From G965279355 sp965279355 (GTDB lineage: Bacteria; Pseudomonadota; Alphaproteobacteria; CACIAM-22H2), in the NCBI GenBank assembly GCA_965279355.1, contig OZ257155.1, positions 1,054,001 through 1,118,000 of the forward strand: a stretch of DNA of 64,000 nucleotides. Direction: 5' to 3'. Shown piece by piece: positions 19,014 to 27,225 of the stretch; position 1 is the first letter of the stretch; each line of letters begins with the position of its first letter. The position numbers and the translations under genes were made by a program. Under the pieces are notes generated by a model that saw only the letters and a list, made by a program, of their open reading frames with translations, was not told the origin of the DNA and did not search any database.

Positions 19014-20597
19014 TCAGTTTGCAAGCCAGAGGTCGGCAAGATCCTGGCCGACCAGATTGCTCGCCGCGTTGAGATCATAGCCGCGCAGTTCCGAGGCCAT
19101 GACGGTGAAGCGCTGGCTCCAGAACAGAGGCACGCGATAGGCCTGGTTCATCACATAGGCCTCAAGCTCGCGGACAATCTGTTTCCGCTGGTTGACGTCC
19201 ATGGTGCGGGTTTGCCGCTCATAGAGGTCGTCGACCTTACGGTCGATCATCCGCGAGGGGTTGAACGGATTGAGGTCGTAGGACGTCGTGTTGACGAACT
19301 GCAGGGTCGGCTCGTCGACAAAGTCCTGCGTCGCATCGATGATCACCTCGAAATTGCCGTTGTTCAGCGAGGTGAAGTACCGGACGTTTTCCGGCTGGTC
19401 CTGCGTCACGGTCACGCCGATCTGCCGCCACTGGTCGATCAGGAAGATGCCAAGCGGCGTATATTCCGGCCGCACCACGGCGGTGAACTTCAGGTCCGCA
19501 TGGCCGGCTTCGGCCAGCAGCCGCTTTGCTTCGGCGCGGTTGGCCGCCATATCGGGACGGAAGCCCGGCAGCTTCTCAAGTTCCTCTTTCGTCATACCCA
19601 GCGGCGAGCCGAGGCGCGTATAGCCGTTGACGCTGTTCAGCACGAACTGCCGCTGCAGCACCCGCGAACCGGTCCAGCGGTCGATGGCAAGGTTGAGCGC
19701 CTGCCGCACCCGCACGTCATCGAACGGCTTTTTCTGCGTGTTGAAGGTCAGCGTGGTGAGGAAGATCTGCACCGTGTCGCCGGCCTTCACCTTGTCGCCG
19801 CGCGCGGCGACGATCTTGTCGCGATCCTGCATGGTTACGCCGCGGAAATCGGTCATGATCTGCCCGGCCGCCATCGCGTTCGAGGCCGCGGGGATCGCCA
19901 TGTTGAGGATGCGGAAGCCGTCGAGATACGGGCGCCCGCTCCGGAAATAGTCCTCGAACCGCTCACCGATCCATTCTGATCCCGCGACATGCCGCACGAA
20001 CTTGAATGGGCCGGTCCCCATCACATTCTTGGCGGGAAAACGCGGGTCCTCGGCGAGTTTCTTTGCCGAATAAAGGCAGTTGCCGGGGCCTGCGAGGATG
20101 TACCACATCGACGCATTCGGCTTCGACAGCTTGAAAACGATCGTGCGCGGATCCGGCGTTTCGATGCTGTCGATATCGCGGAAGAAGCTCTGCCGTGCCG
20201 ACACGACACCCTGCGGCGGCTTGCGGATGCGCTCGAACGTCGCCTTCACGTCTTCCGACGTCAGCACCGAACCGTCATGGAACTTGATATTGGGATGCAG
20301 CCGGAACTCATAGGACAGGCCGTCATTCGAGGCCTTCCAGGATTCGGCCGCGTCGCCGACGATTTTCGGATACTCGGTCTGGCTGATCTTGATCAGCGTC
20401 GAATAGTGCGGCGCCGCGCGATAGAGGATCGAGGTCGTGCTGTTGGCGTGACAGTCATAGGTAGACGGCTCGCCATTGGTGATGGCGAAGACCAGCGTAC
20501 CGCCGCGTTTTGGCGTCTCTTGCGCTGTCGCCGTGAAGGGAAGAAGTGCCCCGAGAACTACGCCCGCCAGAACTGCCTTGCCTGTGAAGCCGACCAT
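19014..20597 (-). CDS. ABC transporter substrate-binding protein, family 5 (peptide/opine type)
   Basis: A 527-residue periplasmic solute-binding protein of the DppA/OppA (SBP_bac_5) family. A signal peptide (MVGFTGKAVLAGVVLGALLP, cleavage near TATAQ-ETP) precedes KRGGTLVFAITNGEPSTYDC. The family signature region is YEFRLHPNIKFHDGSVLTSEDVK. No permease or ATPase gene is adjacent, so it is an orphan receptor. It starts 35 bp after the malQ/treY stop on the same strand and could be the last gene of the trehalose/glucan operon, which would suggest an oligosaccharide or peptide ligand, but that is only inference. Its ribosome binding site can be paired with an upstream complementary sequence. Confidence 0.9.
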   Translation of the reverse strand: MVGFTGKAVLAGVVLGALLPFTATAQETPKRGGTLVFAITNGEPSTYDCHANSTTSILYRAAPHYSTLIKISQTEYPKIVGDAAESWKASNDGLSYEFRLHPNIKFHDGSVLTSEDVKATFERIRKPPQGVVSARQSFFRDIDSIETPDPRTIVFKLSKPNASMWYILAGPGNCLYSAKKLAEDPRFPAKNVMGTGPFKFVRHVAGSEWIGERFEDYFRSGRPYLDGFRILNMAIPAASNAMAAGQIMTDFRGVTMQDRDKIVAARGDKVKAGDTVQIFLTTLTFNTQKKPFDDVRVRQALNLAIDRWTGSRVLQRQFVLNSVNGYTRLGSPLGMTKEELEKLPGFRPDMAANRAEAKRLLAEAGHADLKFTAVVRPEYTPLGIFLIDQWRQIGVTVTQDQPENVRYFTSLNNGNFEVIIDATQDFVDEPTLQFVNTTSYDLNPFNPSRMIDRKVDDLYERQTRTMDVNQRKQIVRELEAYVMNQAYRVPLFWSQRFTVMASELRGYDLNAASNLVGQDLADLWLAN

Positions 20598-20601
20598 GTT
20601 T

Positions 20602-20627
20602 CCTCCCGTCGATTTGTTACCGGGAGG
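20602..20627 (-). promoter_or_regulatory. hairpin that can mask the ribosome binding site of the solute-binding gene
   Basis: On the minus strand CCTCCCG (20627-20621) pairs with CGGGAGG (20608-20602) across a 12-nt loop. CGGGAGG contains the Shine-Dalgarno sequence 4 nt before ATG 20597. The stem sits directly after the malQ/treY stop, so it could limit translation or contribute to termination. Confidence 0.4.
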
Positions 20628-20632
20628 GTACC

Positions 20633-23600
20633 TCAGCTTCGGCCGCGCCGAAAGCGGCCATCGCGGGCGAGCAGCACCGAAACCGGAAACCGGCCCAGCA
20701 CTTCTTCTGCCGGGAGCCGGCGATCAGAAGGCCGGCCACCGAAAACCGGCTCGAACCTTTCCCAACGCCCGGACGGAGGGGTAATTGACGTTCCGTGCCA
20801 CACATCGGGTCCAAGCCCAAATTCACCTTCCGTCGCAAAACGATGCAGGAGCCGCCCCACCGCGACCAGGATGACATCCCGTCCCTGTCGCCGCGCAAAG
20901 GCCAACACGTGCTTCGACGCCGGCCCACGGACTGCAAGCTGCTCATAGGTGCCTTCGGCAAAGAGCAGCGGAAAGCGCCGCCGCAAGGCAAGCAATCGCG
21001 CGACAACGGCGAGTTTCGCCGACTCATCCCGCCACCCGTCTGGATCCTGGCCGAGGCTCCGGCGCAGCGCGTCGTTCAGCCTCGCGAAATCGACCGGCCG
21101 CCGGTTGTCGGGGTCGACCAGACTAAGATCGTGTAGCTCCGTGCCCTGATAGATATCGGGAATGCCGGGACAGGTCAGTTTCAGAACGGTCTGAGCCAGA
21201 CTGTTCATGGCGCCCGTCCGGGCAATCGGCGCGTGGAAGTTCCGGAAGTCGTCGAGGAACTCCGGGGACCGCAATATGCGATCGACAAAGCCCTCGCACG
21301 CTTTCTCATAATCGTCATTTGGTTGCCGCCAGCTCGTGCGGCGCTTTGCCTCGCGGACGGCCTTGATGACGTAGGCCTTGAGCCGCTCGCCAAGGGAGGC
21401 GCCCTCTTCGTCCTCCGACCAGATGCCGATCAGCGTCTGATAGATCAGGTATTCGTCTTCACGCGATGGCGCGTCGCCTGCGCGGTTGATCTCCGACCAG
21501 CGCCGTGCGCACTCGTTCCACTCTTCCGGTATTTCCGACAGCACGTTGATTCGCGCGCGGGCATCCTCGCCCCGCTTGGTGTCGTGCGTCGCGCTGGCGA
21601 TCATGTTGCGCGGCCAGTCGCGGCGCTGGTCGATCATGCGCCGATGAAAACTTTTCACATCCCACCCGAACCGGCCGGGATTGCCGCCGACCTCGTTCAG
21701 CGACAGCAACAGCGGATAGCGATAAAACGCCGTATCCTCCAGCGACTTCGCCATGATCGGCGCCGTGAACTGCTGGAAGCGCGCCGCGAAGTCGACAGCA
21801 GCGCCGCGCTTGCCAGTGACTGCCAATTTCAGGGCTTGCCGCGCGAACGCAATGGCCGCATGCGCGGGTTTCGGACTGCGCCGGCGTGCCAGGGCTGCCG
21901 CGCCATCGATGATCCGGCGGTCCTCCGGCGACAACCCACGCGCGCTGACATAGGTCCGATAGACCGGAAAAGCGGCGGCAATCTCGGTCAACGCTACACG
22001 CAACTGATCGTGGTCCAGCTTCGGTACGGGCTGCAATGCGTACAGGCGTGTCGCGAGCGCGGTCAGTTCGCCGCCGAAGAGCTGCGCGATCACCATCTGT
22101 TTGGCTTGATGGACGATTTCATCGAAATCGTCTGCCCTGGCAATGAAAGCCTCATAGGCGCGGCTCAGTCCGCGCTCCCCAGCGGGATCGACAAACACGC
22201 CGTTGATCACGTTGAGCTGTTCGTAGCCGGTCGTGCCGTCGACATCCCAGCCGTGCCGCAGCCGCTCACCGTCGCCCAGGATCTTTTCGATGGCGACGTA
22301 AACGTCTCTCCCCGTCTGCCGACGCAGAAATTTCTTCAGATCCCGGAAATATCCGGCTGGATCGTAGAGGCCATCGACGTGGTCCAGGCGCAACCCATGC
22401 ACTTCATTCTTTTTGACCAGTTCACCGGTCAGCGCGTGACATTGCGCGAACACGTCCGGCCGCTCCATTGCGATGCCGGCGAGCTGGTTGATGTCAAAGA
22501 AGCGGCGATAATTAATTCTGCTCGCGGCCGTCTGCCAGCTTTCGAGCCGGTAGACCTGCCGATCGAGCAACGCCTGCAGCGCGCCATTCCGACACGCGGA
22601 TGCATGGCGCTCAAGATCTGCGGCCACCGCCGTGTCCGTGGCCAGCGCCGCCAGTTCGCGCTTGAGGCTTGCGACCTGGGCACGTTTTTTCGTCTTCCTG
22701 AATTTCCCCGCCAGCACCGCCAGCGCCGCGTTGGGATGATCGTCACCGATCAGCACCGCATAATCGGCCGGCCGCACCGGAAATCTGTCTTCGAAATAGC
22801 TGAGTTCGAAACAGCCGCGCGATGAATCGAACTTTGCCTGAATATCTCCGCGTTCCAGTGTCTCCGCGACCGTCCCGCCCAGCATCGGCACCGACAGCCG
22901 GCCCTTCAGTTCCGGCCATGCCGGCGGATTCCAGTCGACATCGAAGAACCGCGCAAACGGCGAGTCAGGCCCGAACTCGAGCAAGTCGAGCCACCATCGG
23001 TTCTGCGTTTTACCGATCCCCATGTGGTTCGGCACGAAATCTACCAGGAGCCCAAGGCCGTTCGCTCGCAGTGCCGTCTGCAAGCGTGCGAAACCCTCCT
23101 GGCCGCCAAGTTCCGGGCTCAGCCGATTGTAATCCGTGGTGTCGTATCCGTGCGTGCTCCCCTTCTGCGCTTCAAGAATCGGAGACGCGTAAACATGGCT
23201 GATGCCGAGCCGTCGCAGGTACGGGACGATCGCCGCGGCATCGTAGAACGTAAAGTCGCGATTGAGCTGGAGGCGATAGGTCGACAGCGGGGCCGTCATC
23301 GCATCGACGGAGGGGCGGGACTGAGGTCGCTCCGCCGCAAGGGCGGACAGCAGCCTTTGAACCGCTGGATCGTCGAAGATGCCGTCGATGTCGCGCGGCA
23401 GGCGGCAGCGCCAGTTCGGATGTTCGTTCACCGTGCCGGGAACATTGATCTGCTCCGTAACGCCGATCAGGTCCTCAAGCTGCACCATCGCGACACTGGA
23501 CGCGGTGCGGCCGAGAAAGCGCAGGACCTGTTCCGTGGGCACGGATGCCCTCCCGACCGGCAATCGCTCGGCGTGTAGCGCATCGGTCAGCAACCGCCGG

Positions 23601-25432
23601 GCCCGTTTGCGATCCTTTGCCTCTGCCGCGGCGCTGGCGGCATCGGGATAAAGAGACAAACTCTGCTTCAGTTCGAGATCGCGCCCGGTCCAGTAACCCT
23701 TCAGGGTCGGAAGGTCGTGAGTGTTGATTGTCGCCAGCGCAGCCCTGGGCCAGCGCCGGGGTTTTACGAAGGCGCCGTGGCGATCCTGGTTGAAGTAGAG
23801 GACCTGATAGGACAGCACGCCGTAGCTCTGCATCTTCTCGCGGAAGCCTTCGGGCACGGTCCCCAGATCTTCACCGATCACGAGGCAGCGATTGCGCACG
23901 CTCTCCAGCGCCACGATCCCCATCAGTTCGTCGAATGCAAAGCGGATATAGGCGCCCTCCGACGCTGCCGCACCTTCCGGGACCCAGAACAGCCGCTGCA
24001 GGCCCAGCACATGGTCGATCCGCAGCGCGCCCGCGTAACGCATGTTCGCACGCAGCACGTCGATAAACGGGCCATAGCCGCACTCGCGCAGCCGGGCCGG
24101 ATTGAGCGGCGGCAATCCCCAGTTCTGCCCCTTCAAGTTGAGGGCATCCGGCGGCGCGCCGATGTTCCAGCCAAGCGCTGTCACCTCCTGCAGCGACCAC
24201 GCATCGGCGCCGTCGGGATCGAAACCCACGGCCAGGTCGAGATAAAGTCCGACATCGAGGCCGAGCTGCCGGCAAAGGCCGCTGGCGGCGGCGAGCTGGA
24301 GCGCCGCCTGCCACTGCTCGTATTCGAAATATTCCACATCGCCGAGATGATCCGCGACGAACCGGCTGATACCCGGCGCGTCCGGGGATCGCAGGTCGGC
24401 CGGCCAGTCCCGCCAGTTTTTCTTCGCGTGGTGCTCCCGCAGCGCCTGGAACGTCGCGAAGGCGCGCAGGCCGTGCGTTGCGCACTGAAATTCGCGAAAC
24501 TGAACGGCGCGACGCGATGCCGCATGTGCAAGGTGGCGTTCCCTGAACGACCGATAGAGACTATCCAGGACCCGCCGCTTCAGTCCGGCAATCGCGGCAT
24601 ACGGCACGATATCTGCACCACGCGCCTCCTTTAGAGCCTGCCTGCTATCCGGACGTTCAAGCAACGCGCGCGCTTCCTCGCTCTCCTTAAAATCGTCGAT
24701 GGCCTCGATCTGCAGATAAAGAGGATTGAGGAAACGACGGCTGCTCGGAGAGTACGGACTGGCGCGATCCGGATCGTCGGGGAACAGGGCGTGCAGCGGA
24801 TTGAGCCCGACGACATCCGCTCCCGCAGATGAAGACCGCTCGACCAGGGCCAGCACATCGCCGAAATCGCCGATGCCCCAGTCTCCCCGCGACCGCAGAG
24901 CATAGAGCTGCGCGGCAACGCCCCAGATCCGGCGCCCGTCGGCCAGCGATGGCGGTTGATAGGCGCGGCGCGGCACGACAATCACGCGCGTCCGCGCTTC
25001 GCCGTCAGCCCAGCGAAGAGTCAATTCGTGATAGCCGAGCGGGAGTTCGATCCTCAGTTGCAATAGGCGATCACGACCAGACCGGCGAGCCGTCCCGCTC
25101 CGCTTCTGACCGTCTTCCAATGCGATTGCCCAATGGATCGAACCGTTCGTGCCGGGCAACCGCGCCGGAACGGCGAGCCGCGCCTGACCGGCGGGAACGA
25201 CCAGCACCAGCTCCACGACCCGCCCCGCTGCGCGCTCATCGAGAGCCGCAAGTGCCGCTTCGGGCTGCGAGGTGTCGAGGTCGAATGGCGCCAAAGCTTT
25301 CCACAACGCCCGAACCGTCGCATCCGGCACGATCTGTTCGCGGCCGGATGCGTCGATATAGCGGCTGACAATCCCCAGCCGCTCGCTCAGAGCATCGGCG
25401 GCAACGGCCGGTTTTATGACTCGAGATGCCAT
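20633..25432 (-). CDS. malQ-treY: bifunctional 4-alpha-glucanotransferase / malto-oligosyltrehalose synthase
   Basis: A 1599-residue fusion. Residues 1-711 are MalQ (GH77), which disproportionates malto-oligosaccharides: nucleophile region ALRIDHVLGLQRLFW (about 471), acid/base LVIGEDLGTVPEGF (about 520), TINTHDLPTLKGYW (about 570). Residues 712-1599 are TreY (GH13), which turns the reducing end of maltodextrin into a trehalosyl unit: STYRLQLNRDFTFYDA, LGLLVDFVPNHMGIG, GLRLDHVDGLYDPAGYF (about 1016), VAIEKILGDGERLRHGWDVD, ASATHDTKRGEDARARI. No stop separates the halves. An internal ATG at 23299 marks where free TreY would start. ATG 25432 overlaps the treZ stop by 19 bp. Such fusions are known in proteobacteria. 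Confidence 0.95.
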   Translation of the reverse strand: MASRVIKPAVAADALSERLGIVSRYIDASGREQIVPDATVRALWKALAPFDLDTSQPEAALAALDERAAGRVVELVLVVPAGQARLAVPARLPGTNGSIHWAIALEDGQKRSGTARRSGRDRLLQLRIELPLGYHELTLRWADGEARTRVIVVPRRAYQPPSLADGRRIWGVAAQLYALRSRGDWGIGDFGDVLALVERSSSAGADVVGLNPLHALFPDDPDRASPYSPSSRRFLNPLYLQIEAIDDFKESEEARALLERPDSRQALKEARGADIVPYAAIAGLKRRVLDSLYRSFRERHLAHAASRRAVQFREFQCATHGLRAFATFQALREHHAKKNWRDWPADLRSPDAPGISRFVADHLGDVEYFEYEQWQAALQLAAASGLCRQLGLDVGLYLDLAVGFDPDGADAWSLQEVTALGWNIGAPPDALNLKGQNWGLPPLNPARLRECGYGPFIDVLRANMRYAGALRIDHVLGLQRLFWVPEGAAASEGAYIRFAFDELMGIVALESVRNRCLVIGEDLGTVPEGFREKMQSYGVLSYQVLYFNQDRHGAFVKPRRWPRAALATINTHDLPTLKGYWTGRDLELKQSLSLYPDAASAAAEAKDRKRARRLLTDALHAERLPVGRASVPTEQVLRFLGRTASSVAMVQLEDLIGVTEQINVPGTVNEHPNWRCRLPRDIDGIFDDPAVQRLLSALAAERPQSRPSVDAMTAPLSTYRLQLNRDFTFYDAAAIVPYLRRLGISHVYASPILEAQKGSTHGYDTTDYNRLSPELGGQEGFARLQTALRANGLGLLVDFVPNHMGIGKTQNRWWLDLLEFGPDSPFARFFDVDWNPPAWPELKGRLSVPMLGGTVAETLERGDIQAKFDSSRGCFELSYFEDRFPVRPADYAVLIGDDHPNAALAVLAGKFRKTKKRAQVASLKRELAALATDTAVAADLERHASACRNGALQALLDRQVYRLESWQTAASRINYRRFFDINQLAGIAMERPDVFAQCHALTGELVKKNEVHGLRLDHVDGLYDPAGYFRDLKKFLRRQTGRDVYVAIEKILGDGERLRHGWDVDGTTGYEQLNVINGVFVDPAGERGLSRAYEAFIARADDFDEIVHQAKQMVIAQLFGGELTALATRLYALQPVPKLDHDQLRVALTEIAAAFPVYRTYVSARGLSPEDRRIIDGAAALARRRSPKPAHAAIAFARQALKLAVTGKRGAAVDFAARFQQFTAPIMAKSLEDTAFYRYPLLLSLNEVGGNPGRFGWDVKSFHRRMIDQRRDWPRNMIASATHDTKRGEDARARINVLSEIPEEWNECARRWSEINRAGDAPSREDEYLIYQTLIGIWSEDEEGASLGERLKAYVIKAVREAKRRTSWRQPNDDYEKACEGFVDRILRSPEFLDDFRNFHAPIARTGAMNSLAQTVLKLTCPGIPDIYQGTELHDLSLVDPDNRRPVDFARLNDALRRSLGQDPDGWRDESAKLAVVARLLALRRRFPLLFAEGTYEQLAVRGPASKHVLAFARRQGRDVILVAVGRLLHRFATEGEFGLGPDVWHGTSITPPSGRWERFEPVFGGRPSDRRLPAEEVLGRFPVSVLLARDGRFRRGRS

Positions 25433-27225
25433 GCCACGGCCCAGCCCGGAAGATCCGGCGATGTGCGATTGACCAGCGATGGCGTCGTCCACAGGGCACG
25501 ACCCCGCGGTTTCGCGGCATGGCGGCGCGACTTGCCCGTGAGATTGGCGACAAGCTGCAGCCTGGCGCCGTCCCCCAGCGTCCAGCCGATGACGATCACG
25601 CCGCTTTCCTCGGCGGCATGAGTCACGCTGCGCCCCGCGATCTCGGCAAGGCGCGGCACGATCTCGTCGCGGCGAACGCGGAGCAACCCGCGATAATGTT
25701 CCAGCCACTCGCGATGTCCCGGCGCATCGCGCTTGCTCCAGTCGAGAATGGATTGCCGGAAGGTATCTGCATCGACGGGATCGGGTATCCGCTCGCGCGC
25801 TTCGGGATCGGCGAAATCCGGAAATTTCGCGAACTCCTGCCGGCGCCCGTTACGCACGGCATCGGCAAGGTCGCCCGTGAAGTCGACGAAGAAGCAGAAC
25901 GGCTCATTCGCCGCCCATTCCTCACCCATGAACAACATTGGAACCGAAGGCGCCAGCAGCAGCACCGCGCTCAATGCGCGCAAGGCGGGCGCGGTCGCCA
26001 GATCGACCATCCGCTCGCCAAATGCACGATTACCGACCTGATCATGGTTCTGCAGAAAATTGACGAAGGCGACCGGTGGAAGGTGGCCGCTTGGCGTACC
26101 GCGGACGCAGCCCCGATACTCGGAGATATCCCCCTGATGCACGAAGCCCTCCGACAAGGCACGCATCACCGCCTTGACCGGGGCCCCGGCATAGTCGGCG
26201 TAATACCCGGACTGCTCGCCACTCAAAACGACATGCGCGGCATGATGGAAATCATCATTCCATTGCGCCGCGTAATGTTGCGGCCGCTGCGATGAATCGC
26301 GCGGCAGAAGGGCGGCGTTGTTATCGTCGTTTTCGATCACGGCATGAACGTGCCGCTCACCGGCGACCTTGCGAATGGCCGCGGCGATCTCGACCAGGAT
26401 CGGCGGTTTTGAATCGTCGATGATCTCGTGGACGGCATCGAGACGAAGCCCGTCGAAGCGATATTCCTCGATCCAGTAGCAGGCATTGTGAACAAAGAAC
26501 TCACGCACCGGTTTTTTCGCATAGTCGATGGCGCTGCCCCAGGGCGTGCGGCGCCGATCGGTAAACGTCTGCGGCGCGTAGCGCGCGATATAATTTCCGT
26601 CAGGGCCGAAATGGTTATAGACAACGTCGAGAAAGACCATCAGGCCGAGGCCATGCGCCTCGTCGATCAGCGCCTTCAGCTGGTCCGGCGTGCCATAGCT
26701 GGTATCGGGCGCATAAAGCAGGACGCCGTCATAACCCCAGTTCCGCCGGCCCGAGAAATCGGCAAGCGGCATCAGCTCGATCGCGGTGATGCCAAGATCG
26801 ACCAGGTCCTTGAGCTTGCCGCGCACGCCGTCATACGTTCCGGCCTCGGTGAACGTGCCGACATGCAATTCGTAGAGCACCGTTTCGTGCCACGGGCGCC
26901 CGCGCCAGTCCGTGTTCTTCCAGCGATAGGCGGCCGGGTCGACAACCATGCTGGGGTCCGAGACGTCGCCGGCCTGCTGCCGCGACGCGGGATCGGGAAC
27001 CTTGAATCCATCGCCAAGCTCGTATCGATAGCGGTCACCCGCCCTGGCCTGCTCGACAACAGCCTCAAACCAGCCATCGCCGATACCCTGCATCGGGATG
27101 CGCAGGTTCTTGTCCTCCAGGGCAACGGCAACCGCACTTTCGCCCGGCGCCCAAAATCGAAAGCGCACACCTTTGTCGAGGCAGCTCGCGCCATATGGCA
27201 TGAGGTGACGGGAAGTCGATGTCAT
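25414..27225 (-). CDS. treZ: malto-oligosyltrehalose trehalohydrolase
   Basis: A 603-residue GH13 enzyme that releases trehalose from the maltooligosyltrehalose made by TreY. The N-terminal carbohydrate-binding-type domain has GVRFRFWAPGESAVAVAL; the catalytic barrel has VLYELHVGTFTEAGTYDGV, the nucleophile in YRFDGLRLDAVHEI (about 262), the acid/base in HAVIENDDNN (about 298) and NFLQNHDQVGNR (about 395). The ATG at 27225 overlaps the glgX stop (ATGA), so translation is coupled. The order treZ then treY keeps both steps of the TreYZ route together. Confidence 0.95.
   Translation of the reverse strand: MTSTSRHLMPYGASCLDKGVRFRFWAPGESAVAVALEDKNLRIPMQGIGDGWFEAVVEQARAGDRYRYELGDGFKVPDPASRQQAGDVSDPSMVVDPAAYRWKNTDWRGRPWHETVLYELHVGTFTEAGTYDGVRGKLKDLVDLGITAIELMPLADFSGRRNWGYDGVLLYAPDTSYGTPDQLKALIDEAHGLGLMVFLDVVYNHFGPDGNYIARYAPQTFTDRRRTPWGSAIDYAKKPVREFFVHNACYWIEEYRFDGLRLDAVHEIIDDSKPPILVEIAAAIRKVAGERHVHAVIENDDNNAALLPRDSSQRPQHYAAQWNDDFHHAAHVVLSGEQSGYYADYAGAPVKAVMRALSEGFVHQGDISEYRGCVRGTPSGHLPPVAFVNFLQNHDQVGNRAFGERMVDLATAPALRALSAVLLLAPSVPMLFMGEEWAANEPFCFFVDFTGDLADAVRNGRRQEFAKFPDFADPEARERIPDPVDADTFRQSILDWSKRDAPGHREWLEHYRGLLRVRRDEIVPRLAEIAGRSVTHAAEESGVIVIGWTLGDGARLQLVANLTGKSRRHAAKPRGRALWTTPSLVNRTSPDLPGWAVAWHLES

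Noticed and set aside
19014..20597. A complete ABC importer operon
   Set aside because: No permease or ATP-binding protein gene is adjacent on either side.
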